Of a DNA stretch of 64,000 bases, positions 16,848-26,234 are shown piece by piece. The translations under genes were made by a program, and so were the position numbers. The DNA lies in NCBI RefSeq assembly GCF_025567265.1, contig NZ_JAOQJW010000002.1, positions 1 through 64,000 on the forward strand, given 5' to 3'. This stretch comes from Dorea_A amylophila (lineage in GTDB: Bacteria; Bacillota; Clostridia; Lachnospirales; Lachnospiraceae). The notes under the pieces are model-generated. The model had not been told where the DNA came from, did not search any database, and worked only from the letters and a program-made list of their open reading frames with translations. Within the stretch, counting starts at the first letter, position 1. Every line of letters starts with the position of its first letter.

Positions 16848-18122
16848 ATGAGTAAGTATACATATATTATTTGTGGGAAACTTTATAATGGTATAGATGC
16901 GGAATTCAAAGAAGGATATAAGATACTTGTCAAAGACAATAAGATAGAGGCTGTTGGCAGAGAAATTCCACAGCCGGAGACAGCAGAAGTGGTGGATCTT
17001 TCGGATGCAACCGTTACGCCGGGAATGATAGATGCGCATATGCATATGGATTATATAGACTGGCACACAATAAGAGAAGAAGTATATACTACTTCAGAAG
17101 AAGCAAAAACGATCGCGATCATCAGAACTGCACAGAAAACACTTTCCAGAGGATTTACAACAGTCAGACATCCGGGAGGAATTACTTCGAATGGTTTTGG
17201 AGTTCTGGATGTAAAAAGAGCAATAGAAAAAGGGTATATCACAGGATCGAGAATTGTGGCGGCACCTAGATTCCTGTGTGCGGCAGGAAGCCATGGTGAT
17301 CTGTCACAGGGATTTGCAAGAAATCCGGAATTGTCTAATATAGCGCAGAATCTGAGATTAAGTCTCGGAGCCGGAAAAGATTTCTTTGCAAATGCGGTTA
17401 GAGAAGAGATAAAATACGGTGCGGATTTTATTAAAATCATGGCAACGGGAGGTTTCTTTACGCCATATGATAATCCATCACAACAGCAGATGAATGATGA
17501 AGAACTGAAATCAATCATGGATACAGCCCATGAATGGGGCAAGACTGTTACAGCACATGTATATAGTGTAAATCATATGCAGAAACTGATAAAATTCGGA
17601 ATTGACGGAATGGAACATTGTTCGCTTATGGATGAAGAAACGGCACAGATGATCATAGATAATGATGTATATGTTGTTCCTACATTCTGCCCGTACGAAG
17701 AAGCGGTACATTATGATCCGGTTATGATACAGACCAAGCAGAAAGAATATAGAATTAAATTAGAATATTACAAAGACGCATTGCAGGCAGGGCGTGAAGT
17801 GATTAAAAATTGTAAGTGTAAATTAGGATATGGCACGGATATGGTTGCAACACATCAGAATTATGAAAGTGGATATGAATTTAAAGCGTGGATGGAGAGT
17901 GGCATGGGTACTTTCCGTACCTTGCATGCGGCAACAAAGGTTAATTCAGAGATACTTCAGCTGGAAGATAAGATCGGTACACTGGAACCAGGAAAATATG
18001 CAGATATTGCAGCATGGAAAAGAGACCTGATGACAGATCCGTATGCATTATTAGACTGTGCATTTGTTATGAAAGAAGGAGTAATTTATCCGACAGAAAA
18101 ATGCGAGGAATTAACTGATTAA
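16848..18122 (+). CDS. Amidohydrolase-family metal-dependent hydrolase
   Basis: 424-residue cytoplasmic enzyme with a urease-type beta-barrel fold. Metal ligands are visible: HxH in IDAHMHMDY (about residue 64-66), a Lys in ADFIKIMATGG that could be carboxylated, His in VTAHVYSVNHM, His in GMEHCSLMD, and Asp in GYGTDMVATH. The layout is close to the imidazolonepropionase / Xaa-Pro dipeptidase group of amidohydrolases, which act on dipeptides or cyclic amides; the actual substrate is unknown. It is the last gene of the TetR-linked operon and ends with a small C-terminal beta segment (GVIYPTEKCEELTD). Confidence 0.88.
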   Translation: MSKYTYIICGKLYNGIDAEFKEGYKILVKDNKIEAVGREIPQPETAEVVDLSDATVTPGMIDAHMHMDYIDWHTIREEVYTTSEEAKTIAIIRTAQKTLSRGFTTVRHPGGITSNGFGVLDVKRAIEKGYITGSRIVAAPRFLCAAGSHGDLSQGFARNPELSNIAQNLRLSLGAGKDFFANAVREEIKYGADFIKIMATGGFFTPYDNPSQQQMNDEELKSIMDTAHEWGKTVTAHVYSVNHMQKLIKFGIDGMEHCSLMDEETAQMIIDNDVYVVPTFCPYEEAVHYDPVMIQTKQKEYRIKLEYYKDALQAGREVIKNCKCKLGYGTDMVATHQNYESGYEFKAWMESGMGTFRTLHAATKVNSEILQLEDKIGTLEPGKYADIAAWKRDLMTDPYALLDCAFVMKEGVIYPTEKCEELTD

Positions 18123-18210
18123 TTGTTGAAAATATATGGTATTTTCTGACGAGTCAATGTATAATGATAGACAAAGAAATCGTGATACTTTCATCGAAGG
18201 AGGGATACCT

Positions 18211-18828
18211 ATGACGACGCATAAGATTATAACAATAGGCAGACAGTTTGGAAGCGGCGGACATGAGATTGGCAATCTTCTTGCAACAAGACTGGATATT
18301 CCGTTATATGATAACAATCTTGTCAGAATGGCAGCAGAGAAGATGGATATCAGAGAAGAGACGGCAAAGGCAATTGATGAGACTTCTCTTAACAGTTTCG
18401 TATCCAGTTATCTGATCACACCGATGGGATATTCTTCCTATATTAATTCGGAAGAATATGTGCAGCCGTTATCTGAGCAGATGTATGAACTGCAGACGGA
18501 GATCATCAAAAAACTTGCAGAACGTGGGCCATGTGTGATCGTGGGCAGATGTGCAGACTATATCCTGAAGGACAATCCAAACTGCATTAACGTATTCATC
18601 TGTGCTGACCGGGCTGACCGCATCAAACGTATAGCGGAAAGATACGATGTGTCTGAGAAGAAAGCTCTGGATCGCATCAAACGTATGGACAGAGAACGAA
18701 AATATTATTACGAAACTCATACAGGACAGGAATGGGGAAGCATCAGTTCTCATGATATATTATTGAATGCCAGCCTTCTTGGGATCGAAGGAACGGTTAA
18801 TGTACTAGAAGGAATCTATAAAAGATAA
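18211..18828 (+). CDS. Cytidylate kinase-like protein
   Basis: About 205 residues. The N-terminus IITIGRQFGSGGHEIGNLLA is the modified P-loop of the cytidylate-kinase-like family (AAA-26 / Cytidylate_kin2), in which the classical GKS is replaced. RGPCVIVGRCADYIL and DRIKRIAERYDVSEKKALDRIK follow as the lid region. These proteins are presumed nucleotide or small-molecule kinases; the substrate is not known. The ATG at 18211 follows GAAGGAGGG; the frame is open from 18136 but that region has no ribosome site. Confidence 0.85.
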   Translation: MTTHKIITIGRQFGSGGHEIGNLLATRLDIPLYDNNLVRMAAEKMDIREETAKAIDETSLNSFVSSYLITPMGYSSYINSEEYVQPLSEQMYELQTEIIKKLAERGPCVIVGRCADYILKDNPNCINVFICADRADRIKRIAERYDVSEKKALDRIKRMDRERKYYYETHTGQEWGSISSHDILLNASLLGIEGTVNVLEGIYKR

Positions 18829-18850
18829 CGGACAATGAAATGAAAGATGT

Positions 18851-18888
18851 AATAAGAAATGAGCGGTGTATGCCGCTCATTTCTTATT
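18851..18888. terminator. Bidirectional terminator
   Basis: A perfect 16-bp stem, AATAAGAAATGAGCGG (18851-18866) with its complement (18873-18888), loop TGTATG. A/T tracts on both sides allow it to serve the kinase-like gene and the small convergent gene. Confidence 0.85.
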
Positions 18889-18899
18889 GCCCTTAAACA

Positions 18900-19091
18900 T
18901 TATGATTCAAATCCAAGTACCGTTTCTGTATTCTGAATATCTGAATATAATTTCAGATGCATGCCTTCTGTATGGCATACTTTTACAATATCCTCATACT
19001 CTTTGCAATCCGGAAGTATTTTCATAAGCATGTTAGGCATATTATGAAAAATATTACGGTTAAATATACAGGATCGTTCAAAAGTACTCAT
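18900..19091 (-). CDS. Small hypothetical protein
   Basis: 63 residues, no recognised domain, two Cys (SCIFNRN and VKVCHTEG). On the minus strand AAAGGATGTGGCCAT precedes the ATG at 19089-19091, a reasonable ribosome site, and the gene ends just before a bidirectional terminator, both of which support a real gene. There is no membrane segment. Function cannot be proposed. Confidence 0.5.
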   Translation of the reverse strand: MSTFERSCIFNRNIFHNMPNMLMKILPDCKEYEDIVKVCHTEGMHLKLYSDIQNTETVLGFES

Positions 19092-19272
19092 ATGGCCACA
19101 TCCTTTCTGTGAAAATAGTCTATATATAATGTGTTATACAGAAAAAAGACTGAAAATTACAGGATAAATGAGAAAAATATACAAAGTAAGACTACATATT
19201 TTGCTTGAAAAATACGACCATAACATCTAGAATAAAAATGTTATGAAAAAAATTAAAGGAGAGACGGTAGAT

Positions 19273-20124
19273 ATGGAAATGTTTATTGATATATTACTGG
19301 ATGCGGCAATCGATTGTGTGAAGATGCTTCCATTCCTGTTTCTTGCATTTCTGCTGATAGAGGCACTGGAGCATTATTCCAGTGATTTTACAAAAAAACT
19401 CATGGTGAAAGTAGATAAGGCAGGACCGGTTGTAGGAGCAATCGTAGGATGTGTCCCTCAGTGTGGATTTTCGGTTATGGCAGCAAATCTGTATTCAGGC
19501 GGAATCATTACGGTTGGAACATTGATCGCAGTGTTTCTGGCCACATCGGATGAGGCAATACTTATTATAATGGGAAATCCGGAACATGCAGGAAAGATCG
19601 GTGTGCTGCTTCTGGCAAAAGTGATCATTGCAATTATTGCAGGATATCTGGTAGATATTTTCTTTAAAAAAGAAATTGCAGTGCCGCATCATGAAGGAGA
19701 ACTCTGTCATGACTGTGGATGTCACAATCATTCGGCTGGAATAGTAAAACCTGCACTTCGCCATACGGGAAAGATTTTTTTGTATCTGTTTGTATTTACG
19801 TTTATTTTAAATCTGTGTATTGACATACTTGGAATTGACAAGATTTCAGCTATGATGCTTGGAGATACTGTGTTCCAGCCGGCAATTGCGGCTTTGATCG
19901 GCCTGATTCCAAATTGTGCGGCGTCCGTGATTCTGACACAGCTGTATCTGAGTGGGGCAATTTCTTTTTCCTCTGTGATTGCGGGACTTTGCACGGGAGC
20001 CGGTATCGGGCTTGTAGTATTGTTCAAAGTGAATCCGGATAAGAAGGAAAATATAAAAATTATAGCAGTATTGTATGTGATTGCTGTGATCGCAGGTCTG
20101 ATCCTGGAGCTGACCGGAGTGTAG
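19273..20124 (+). CDS. Putative heavy-metal/manganese permease (ArsP_2 type)
   Basis: 283-residue membrane protein with about eight to ten helices in two homologous halves. Paired motifs GCVPQCGFSVMAANLYSGG and GLIPNCAASVILTQLYLSG carry conserved Cys in each half, a feature of the ArsP_2 / putative manganese exporter family. The central loop (about residues 138-165) is His/Cys-rich (HHEGELCHDCGCHNH), a likely metal-binding segment. The ATG at 19273 follows AAAGGAGAG; upstream in-frame codons lack a site. Direction and metal are not certain. Confidence 0.85.
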   Translation: MEMFIDILLDAAIDCVKMLPFLFLAFLLIEALEHYSSDFTKKLMVKVDKAGPVVGAIVGCVPQCGFSVMAANLYSGGIITVGTLIAVFLATSDEAILIIMGNPEHAGKIGVLLLAKVIIAIIAGYLVDIFFKKEIAVPHHEGELCHDCGCHNHSAGIVKPALRHTGKIFLYLFVFTFILNLCIDILGIDKISAMMLGDTVFQPAIAALIGLIPNCAASVILTQLYLSGAISFSSVIAGLCTGAGIGLVVLFKVNPDKKENIKIIAVLYVIAVIAGLILELTGV

Positions 20125-20220
20125 AATGCTGTCTGTGGCATAGAATTGCATTTTTGGAAGAATGTGTTATAATATTGACAACTAGGTGATGAGGCTTAGA
20201 GAGATTTAGGAGGAAATGAA

Positions 20221-20802
20221 ATGGCTACAAAAAAAGTAACAACAGCAACCACAAAGGATGTAACTGCAAAAGTAACTGCACCAGTGACAAAGACATCAGA
20301 AAAAGCAGAGACAACTAAGAAAGCAGAGACAGTAAAGGCAGTGGCAGCAACAGAGCCGAAGAAGATAGAGAAGGAGCCGGTAAAAACAGCAGCTCCAAAG
20401 ACCGAGCCAGTAAAACCGACTACAAAAGAAGAAACAGCTAAGCCGGAAGCAAAGAAGGCCGAGAAAAAAGTTGAAGACAAAGCTGTAAAGACAGAATCTG
20501 TCAAGAAAGCTGAAGCTGAGACAAAGACAGCAGCAAAGAAGACGACCACAAAGAAGACGACAGCAAAGAAGACAACTGCGAGAAAAACAACAGCAAAAAA
20601 AGAAATCAAAGTAAGTGCGTTTGTAGAATACTTTGGAAAACAGGTAGAAGAAAAAGATATGATCGCAAGAGTAAAGAAGGCATGGACATCTTCTGGAAAG
20701 AAAATCGGAGATATCAAGACGATGGAGTTATACATAAAACCAGAAGAATCTGCAGTATACTATGTTATTAATGGAACAGAGACAGGAGCAGTAGCATTCT
20801 AG
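20221..20802 (+). CDS. DUF6465-type protein with Lys/Ala/Thr-rich tail
   Basis: 193 residues. Residues 1-125 are a low-complexity, highly basic Lys/Ala/Thr/Glu region with repeated AKKTT units (AKKTTTKKTTAKKTTARKT), similar to the tails of histone H1-like or AlgP-like proteins. Residues 128-193 form a compact domain (VSAFVEYFGKQVEEKDMIAR ... MELYIKPEESAVYYVING) that I associate with DUF6465. The basic tail could bind nucleic acid (inference). GGAGGAAATGAA precedes the ATG. Confidence 0.8.
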   Translation: MATKKVTTATTKDVTAKVTAPVTKTSEKAETTKKAETVKAVAATEPKKIEKEPVKTAAPKTEPVKPTTKEETAKPEAKKAEKKVEDKAVKTESVKKAEAETKTAAKKTTTKKTTAKKTTARKTTAKKEIKVSAFVEYFGKQVEEKDMIARVKKAWTSSGKKIGDIKTMELYIKPEESAVYYVINGTETGAVAF

Positions 20803-20820
20803 AGGCGGATATAAGGAACC

Positions 20821-20856
20821 AAAGGCTGTGAATCTTCGGAGGCACAGTCTTTTCTA
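20821..20856 (+). terminator. Terminator after the DUF6465-type gene
   Basis: AAAGGCTGTG (20821-20830) pairs over 10 bp (one G-T) with CACAGTCTTT (20843-20852), followed by TCT. Confidence 0.65.
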
Positions 20857-20893
20857 TTCTTAAAGCATAATAAGGGGCAAAGGAGAAACGGGT

Positions 20894-21853
20894 ATGAATA
20901 TGGAGAACTTTACATCAGTTTTTAATTCGGCAGATGGGCCCACGAGTATATTTGTTGCAGGGAAGACACCGGAGATAATGGGTGTGCTGATTGCGATTGT
21001 TGTAGTGGGTGTGATTATTTCATTGTTTGGTCTGAAGCTTGTAAGAGTACTTTCGGCGATGATGGGACTTGGAACCGGAGCAGTGATCGGAGCAGTGATC
21101 GGAACAGTGGCAGGTCTTGATACGACAAAGATGGTTGCGACAATTGCCGTGTGCGGAGTGGTATTGTGTATCATGTGTGCAGTACTACGAAAATTCGGAA
21201 TATTTGTTATGACTTTCTTGGGATCATGGGGGACATTTGTTACCCTTGTGGAAGCGCGGTCAGTTATAGTACTTGGAATCTGCGCAGCGGTTGCACTGGT
21301 CATCGCAATACTGACAGTCATCTTTGCGGAATTTCTGGTCATCTTTGTAACCGGTATTGTAGGAGGAGTGGAAGCAGGAATGGCACTTCCGTTTCTTCTT
21401 GGGATGACAAAGATTGGCTGGATCGGATATGTAATGAGTGCAGCGATCGCAGTAATTGGCATCACGGTTCAGACAATGATGCAGTCGAGAAAGATCGGAA
21501 AGAGGGAAAAAATATTTTCGAAAAAGATCAAAGAACAGGTTTCGATGGAATCGGAAGTAGAAAAGGCCAGAATGCTTCTCGATGATGGAGATGTGGAAGA
21601 ATCTCAGGAGGAAGAAACGGAAGCCGGAGATCAGGAAGATCAGGGAGATCAGGGAGAACCGGAAGAGACGGTGACAGAGATATTTGACATAGACGATGAT
21701 AAGCCGGAGCCGGAAGATACAGATGATGAGGAAAATGTAGATGCCAAAATGACGGATGTGCCGGAAGGCGGATTCCTGGATGAAGATGATGTCGAGATAT
21801 TCGAGACAGACGATTCGGATGTCGTAGTTCTTCATGCGGATGATATTGACTAA
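20894..21853 (+). CDS. Membrane protein with long acidic C-terminal tail
   Basis: 319 residues. Residues 28-200 contain about seven or eight hydrophobic helices rich in Gly/Ala (MMGLGTGAVIGAVIGTVAGL), resembling the DUF4203/TMEM198-like fold, although I am not sure of that. Residues 205-319 are soluble and strongly acidic (runs such as EESQEEETEAGDQEDQGDQG). The tail is probably cytoplasmic and disordered. Function unknown. It ends at a strong terminator. Confidence 0.75.
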   Translation: MNMENFTSVFNSADGPTSIFVAGKTPEIMGVLIAIVVVGVIISLFGLKLVRVLSAMMGLGTGAVIGAVIGTVAGLDTTKMVATIAVCGVVLCIMCAVLRKFGIFVMTFLGSWGTFVTLVEARSVIVLGICAAVALVIAILTVIFAEFLVIFVTGIVGGVEAGMALPFLLGMTKIGWIGYVMSAAIAVIGITVQTMMQSRKIGKREKIFSKKIKEQVSMESEVEKARMLLDDGDVEESQEEETEAGDQEDQGDQGEPEETVTEIFDIDDDKPEPEDTDDEENVDAKMTDVPEGGFLDEDDVEIFETDDSDVVVLHADDID

Positions 21854-21866
21854 AGCAAAAAATATA

Positions 21867-21906
21867 TACCCGTTGCAGAAAATTAAGATCTGCAACGGGT
21901 ATTTTT
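21867..21906 (+). terminator. Rho-independent terminator
   Basis: 13-bp perfect stem TACCCGTTGCAGA (21867-21879) with its complement (21889-21901) and a following T run. Confidence 0.88.
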
Positions 21907-21960
21907 GTTATAAGGGATGTGCTATAATGTTATTAAGAATAAAGTTAAGGAGGCTTACTT

Positions 21961-22794
21961 ATGAAATTGGATATGCATTGCCATGTGCGGGAAGGTTCAG
22001 TAGACAGCAGGGTAAGCTTGGACGAATACATCACAACCCTGAAGGAAAAAGGATTTGACGGGATGCTGATCACAGATCACGATACGTATCATGGTTATCG
22101 TCATTGGAAATATCATATGAAAGGCAAGGTACATGAAGATTTTGTTGTGTTGAAAGGAATCGAGTATGATACTCTGGATGCGGGACATATCATTTGTATT
22201 ATGCCGGAAGGTGTAAAGATGCGTCTTCTGGAAATAAAGGGACTCCCGGTGTCTGTTCTGATTGACTTTGTGCACAGACACGGAGGAATCCTCGGACCGG
22301 CACATCCATGCGGGGAAAAGTATCTGAGTTTTACTAATACGGGAAGGTTTTATAAATCACCGGAACTGATCAAAAGGTTTGATTTCATTGAGGCGTTTAA
22401 TGCATGTGAATCAGCAGAATCGAATGAAGGAGCAAGGAAGCTTGCAGAGAAATACAAAAAGCCGGGAATCGGCGGAAGTGACGCACACAGACCGGACTGC
22501 ATAGGGACAGGCTATACCATTCTTCCGGAAAGAGTGACCTGTGAGACGGAACTGATCGCCCTGATACGGAGTAAAGCGGCAATCGAGGCCGGAGGCGTGT
22601 TGTACGGAAAGACAGCCAAAGACAAGATGGGACCAGCGCATAAGATCCTGACGTATTCATTCTGGTTCTATAATAAGGGCGGGGCACTTCTGAAAAAACG
22701 GAAAAGAATCTTGAAAGGAAAGATCGAAAATCCGGCAACACCGATTGATCCGATTGAAATTCCATACCTGCATAATATAAAAAAACAGAAATAA
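21961..22794 (+). CDS. PHP-domain metal-dependent phosphoesterase
   Basis: 277 residues. PHP-type metal ligands are visible: HCH in KLDMHCHVREG near the N-terminus, DHD in MLITDHDTYHGY, Glu/Asp in LKGIEYD, HxC in GPAHPCGEKY and the DAH of GGSDAHRPDCIG. The family includes nucleotide and inositol phosphatases and polymerase-associated domains; a stand-alone protein like this is usually annotated only as a phosphoesterase. AAGGAGGCTTACTT precedes the ATG. Confidence 0.85.
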   Translation: MKLDMHCHVREGSVDSRVSLDEYITTLKEKGFDGMLITDHDTYHGYRHWKYHMKGKVHEDFVVLKGIEYDTLDAGHIICIMPEGVKMRLLEIKGLPVSVLIDFVHRHGGILGPAHPCGEKYLSFTNTGRFYKSPELIKRFDFIEAFNACESAESNEGARKLAEKYKKPGIGGSDAHRPDCIGTGYTILPERVTCETELIALIRSKAAIEAGGVLYGKTAKDKMGPAHKILTYSFWFYNKGGALLKKRKRILKGKIENPATPIDPIEIPYLHNIKKQK

Positions 22795-22841
22795 AAAGAA
22801 GATGTATTTTTGAAAAATTATGCATTAAAATTTATAATTTC

Positions 22842-22875
22842 TTGCATGCCCTTTTTTACTGTGCTAAAATACAGT
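22842..22875 (+). promoter_or_regulatory. Promoter of the leuC operon
   Basis: TTGCAT (22842-22847) and TAAAAT (22865-22870) are 17 bases apart. ACTGT (22858-22862) and ACAGT (22871-22875) form a small dyad around the -10. No leader peptide or T-box was seen. Confidence 0.5.
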
Positions 22876-22911
22876 ATAAAATTATGAGAATCAAGGAGGT
22901 AAAGATTCGTT

Positions 22912-24186
22912 ATGGGAATGACGATGACACAGAAGATATTGGCAGCACATGCTGGGCTCGACAGCGTGACAGCCGGTCAGTTAATAGAAGCAAAATTAGA
23001 TGTAGTCATGGCAAATGATATTACAGGTCCTATGGCATTACCAATCTTCAGACAGATGGCAGATAAAGTATTTGATAAAGATAAAGTAGTTCTTGTTCCG
23101 GACCATTTTACACCGAACAAAGACATCAAGTCTGCGGAAAACTCAAAAGCAATCCGTGAGTTTGCCAAAGATCAGGGGCTCAGCTGGTATTTTGAACAGG
23201 GAAAATCAGGAGTAGAACATGCAATTCTTCCGGAAGCAGGAGTGGTTGCAGCAGGTGAATGTATCATCGGAGCAGATTCGCATACTTGCACATATGGTGC
23301 ACTTGGTGCATTTTCGACAGGTGTCGGAACGACGGATATTGCAACAGGTATGGCAATGGGAGAACTGTGGTTCAAAGTTCCGAGTGCGATCAAGTTCGTA
23401 CTGACAGGGAAACCGGGCAGATATGTAAGCGGTAAAGATATCATCATTCATATCATCGGCAAGATCGGTGTAGATGGTGCGCTTTATAAATCTATGGAAT
23501 TTACCGGAGACGGAATCAGGAATCTTTCTATGGCAGACAGATTCACAATGGCAAATATGGCGATCGAAGCCGGAGCCAAGAACGGAATCTTCCCGGTAGA
23601 TGAGAAGACAGAAGAATATTTAAAAGAACATACAAAGAAAGACTATCATGTATATGAAGCGGACGAAGATGCGGAATACGAAAGTATTGTAGAGATTGAT
23701 CTTTCAGAAGTCCGTCCAACCGTTGCATTTCCACATCTTCCGGGAAATGCGAAGACAATTGACGAGATCGAGGCAATGGAACCGATCAAAATCGATCAGG
23801 TTGTGATCGGATCCTGTACAAACGGAAGAATGGAAGATATGAGAAAAGCAGCTGCCATTCTTCAGGGACATACGGTTCATCCGGATGTACGTGTTATGGT
23901 CATTCCGGCTACACAGAAGATATACAAACAGTGTATCAGAGAAGGTCTTCTGGAAATTTTCGTAGACGCAGGATGTGCAGTCAATACACCAAGCTGCGGA
24001 CCTTGTATGGGTGGACATATGGGTGTTATGGCAGCAGGAGAAAAATGTGTATCTACAACAAACCGTAACTTTGTAGGAAGAATGGGACATGTAGATTCTC
24101 TGATTTATCTGGCATCACCGGAAGTAGCAGCAGCAAGTGCGATCGCAGGATACATCGCAAATCCAGAGAAAGTAGGTGACAAATAA
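22912..24186 (+). CDS. leuC: 3-isopropylmalate dehydratase large subunit (aconitase family)
   Basis: 424-residue 4Fe-4S dehydratase that isomerises 2-isopropylmalate to 3-isopropylmalate in leucine synthesis. Cluster Cys are in VIGSCTNGR and PSCGPCMGGH; substrate-binding segments include IGADSHTCTYGALG. The length fits the short archaeal/clostridial LeuC type, whose relatives also include homoaconitase, so a broader dehydratase role is possible. No leuA or leuB is adjacent, which leaves some doubt. Its TAA overlaps the ATG of leuD by one base. Confidence 0.92.
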   Translation: MGMTMTQKILAAHAGLDSVTAGQLIEAKLDVVMANDITGPMALPIFRQMADKVFDKDKVVLVPDHFTPNKDIKSAENSKAIREFAKDQGLSWYFEQGKSGVEHAILPEAGVVAAGECIIGADSHTCTYGALGAFSTGVGTTDIATGMAMGELWFKVPSAIKFVLTGKPGRYVSGKDIIIHIIGKIGVDGALYKSMEFTGDGIRNLSMADRFTMANMAIEAGAKNGIFPVDEKTEEYLKEHTKKDYHVYEADEDAEYESIVEIDLSEVRPTVAFPHLPGNAKTIDEIEAMEPIKIDQVVIGSCTNGRMEDMRKAAAILQGHTVHPDVRVMVIPATQKIYKQCIREGLLEIFVDAGCAVNTPSCGPCMGGHMGVMAAGEKCVSTTNRNFVGRMGHVDSLIYLASPEVAAASAIAGYIANPEKVGDK

Positions 24187-24677
24187 TGAAAGCTTTAGGA
24201 CATGTTTTTAAATACGGCGATAACGTAGATACAGACGTAATCATCCCGGCAAGATATCTGAATTCTTATGATGCACAGGAACTTGCGAGCCATGCAATGG
24301 CAGATATCGATCCTGAATTCGTCAATAAGGTACAGCCTGGAGATATCATTGTTGCCAACAAGAACTTTGGATGTGGTTCTTCTAGGGAACATGCACCGTT
24401 ATGTCTTAAGACAGCAGGTGTCAGTTGCGTTATTGCAGAGACATTTGCAAGAATTTTCTATCGCAATGCGATCAACATCGGACTTCCGATCATTGAGTGT
24501 CCGGAGGCTGCAAAAGCAATTGAAGCAGGTGATGAAGTAGAGATTGATTTTGACAGCGGTAAGATCTATGACAGAACAAAAGGAACAGAATTCAAGGGAC
24601 AGCCGTTTCCAGAGTTCATGCAGAAACTGATCGCAGCAGGCGGACTGGTAAAATATACAAACAGTAAGAGAAAGTAA
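24186..24677 (+). CDS. leuD: 3-isopropylmalate dehydratase small subunit
   Basis: 163-residue swivel domain that pairs with LeuC. Family signature GDNVDTDVIIPARYLN at the N-terminus and NFGCGSSREHAPLCLK in the middle, the loop that closes over the active site. Length is typical of the small-subunit clostridial type. It is translationally coupled to leuC and 22 bases from thrC. Confidence 0.94.
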   Translation: MKALGHVFKYGDNVDTDVIIPARYLNSYDAQELASHAMADIDPEFVNKVQPGDIIVANKNFGCGSSREHAPLCLKTAGVSCVIAETFARIFYRNAINIGLPIIECPEAAKAIEAGDEVEIDFDSGKIYDRTKGTEFKGQPFPEFMQKLIAAGGLVKYTNSKRK

Positions 24678-24699
24678 TCATAATAAGGAGAGCGTTGGC

Positions 24700-26187
24700 A
24701 TGGGTTTATATTACAAAAGTACAAGAAATTCTAATCTGAAAGTAACAGCATCAGAGGCAATTCTGAAAGGACTTGCTCCGGATGGCGGACTTTTTGTACC
24801 ATCGGAACTTCCAAAGCTGGATGTAACAATGTCAGATCTGAAAGGAAAGACATATCAGGAGATCGCATATCTCGTAATGAAGCAGTTCCTGACAGATTTT
24901 ACAGAAGAGGAACTGAAAAACTGTATTGATAAAGCATATGACAGCAAATTTGACACAGAAGAAATTGCGCCGCTCGTAAAAGTAGATGATACTTATTACA
25001 TGGAATTGTTCCATGGTGCAACAATCGCATTCAAAGATATGGCATTATCAATCCTGCCGCATCTGATGACAACTTCGGCAAAGAAGAACGACGTTAAAAA
25101 TGAGATCGTGATTCTGACTGCAACATCCGGAGATACAGGAAAAGCCGCACTTGCAGGCTTTGCGGATGTGGAAGGAACGAGGATCATCGTATTCTATCCA
25201 AAGAATGGTGTCAGCAAGGTACAGGAACTCCAGATGGTAACACAGAGAGGAGAGAATGTAAACGTAGTAGCGATCCATGGCAATTTCGATAATGCACAGA
25301 GTGGTGTGAAAGCGATGTTCGAAGATACAGAACTGGCGGAAGAACTCGCAAAGAAAGGCTATCAGTTTTCATCAGCCAACTCTATCAATATCGGACGTCT
25401 GGTTCCACAGGTGGTATATTACGTCAATGCATATGCAAAACTTCTGGAAAATGAAGAGATTGAAGATGGTGAAAAGATCAATGTGGTAGTACCGACAGGT
25501 AACTTTGGAAATATCCTGGCTGCATATTATGCAAAACAGATGGGAGTACCGATTGATAAGCTGGTATGTGCTTCAAATGACAATAAGGTATTGTTTGACT
25601 TCTTCCAGACAGGAGATTATGACAGAAACCGTGAGTTTATCCTCACTACATCCCCATCCATGGATATTCTGATCTCTAGCAATCTGGAACGTCTGATCTA
25701 CAGAATCAGCGGGGATGATGATCAGAAGACGAAGGATATGATGGAAGCATTAAAATCCGCCGGAAAATATACGATCACAGAAGATATGAAGGAGCGTCTT
25801 GCTGATTTCGCAGCAGGGTACGCAACAGAAGAAGAGTGCGCAGAGAATATTAAAAAAGTATACGATAAGACAGGATATGTTATGGATACGCATACAAGTG
25901 TAGCGTCGTATGTATGCGGCTGTTATCAGAAGAACAGTGGCGACGATAAGAAATGTGTGATCGCGTCGACTGCAAGTCCGTACAAATTCGTGAAGAGTGT
26001 GATGAGCGCAATCGATTCGAAGTATGCTGATCAGGATGAATTCAGCCTTCTGAGTGTTTTGGAAGAAACATCCGGACGTGAGATGCCACAGGCAATCAAA
26101 GATATTCTGAACGCTAATATCCTGCATGATCTGGAATGTGATGCAGATAAGATGAAAGACACAGTAAAGAATATTTTAGAAGTATAA
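24700..26187 (+). CDS. thrC: Threonine synthase
   Basis: 495-residue PLP enzyme that turns O-phosphohomoserine into threonine. The PLP Lys is in ATIAFKDMALS (about residue 111), the phosphate-binding loop is TSGDTGKAAL, and the fold-type II Gly loop is VPTGNFGNILAAYY. The N-terminus (YKSTRNSN..ILKGLAPDGGLFVP) is the ThrC N-domain. It follows leuD closely and is probably cotranscribed, ending at a terminator. Confidence 0.96.
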   Translation: MGLYYKSTRNSNLKVTASEAILKGLAPDGGLFVPSELPKLDVTMSDLKGKTYQEIAYLVMKQFLTDFTEEELKNCIDKAYDSKFDTEEIAPLVKVDDTYYMELFHGATIAFKDMALSILPHLMTTSAKKNDVKNEIVILTATSGDTGKAALAGFADVEGTRIIVFYPKNGVSKVQELQMVTQRGENVNVVAIHGNFDNAQSGVKAMFEDTELAEELAKKGYQFSSANSINIGRLVPQVVYYVNAYAKLLENEEIEDGEKINVVVPTGNFGNILAAYYAKQMGVPIDKLVCASNDNKVLFDFFQTGDYDRNREFILTTSPSMDILISSNLERLIYRISGDDDQKTKDMMEALKSAGKYTITEDMKERLADFAAGYATEEECAENIKKVYDKTGYVMDTHTSVASYVCGCYQKNSGDDKKCVIASTASPYKFVKSVMSAIDSKYADQDEFSLLSVLEETSGREMPQAIKDILNANILHDLECDADKMKDTVKNILEV

Positions 26188-26234
26188 AACTTTATATTAA
26201 AAATAAATAAAATTCATAATCGATAAAAATTACT

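Noticed and set aside
20196..20735. 179-codon minus-strand frame rich in Val/Phe
   Set aside because: Mirror image of the Lys/Ala/Thr repeats of the DUF6465-type gene.
21260..21895. 211-codon minus-strand frame
   Set aside because: Antisense to the acidic-tail membrane protein and covers the terminator.
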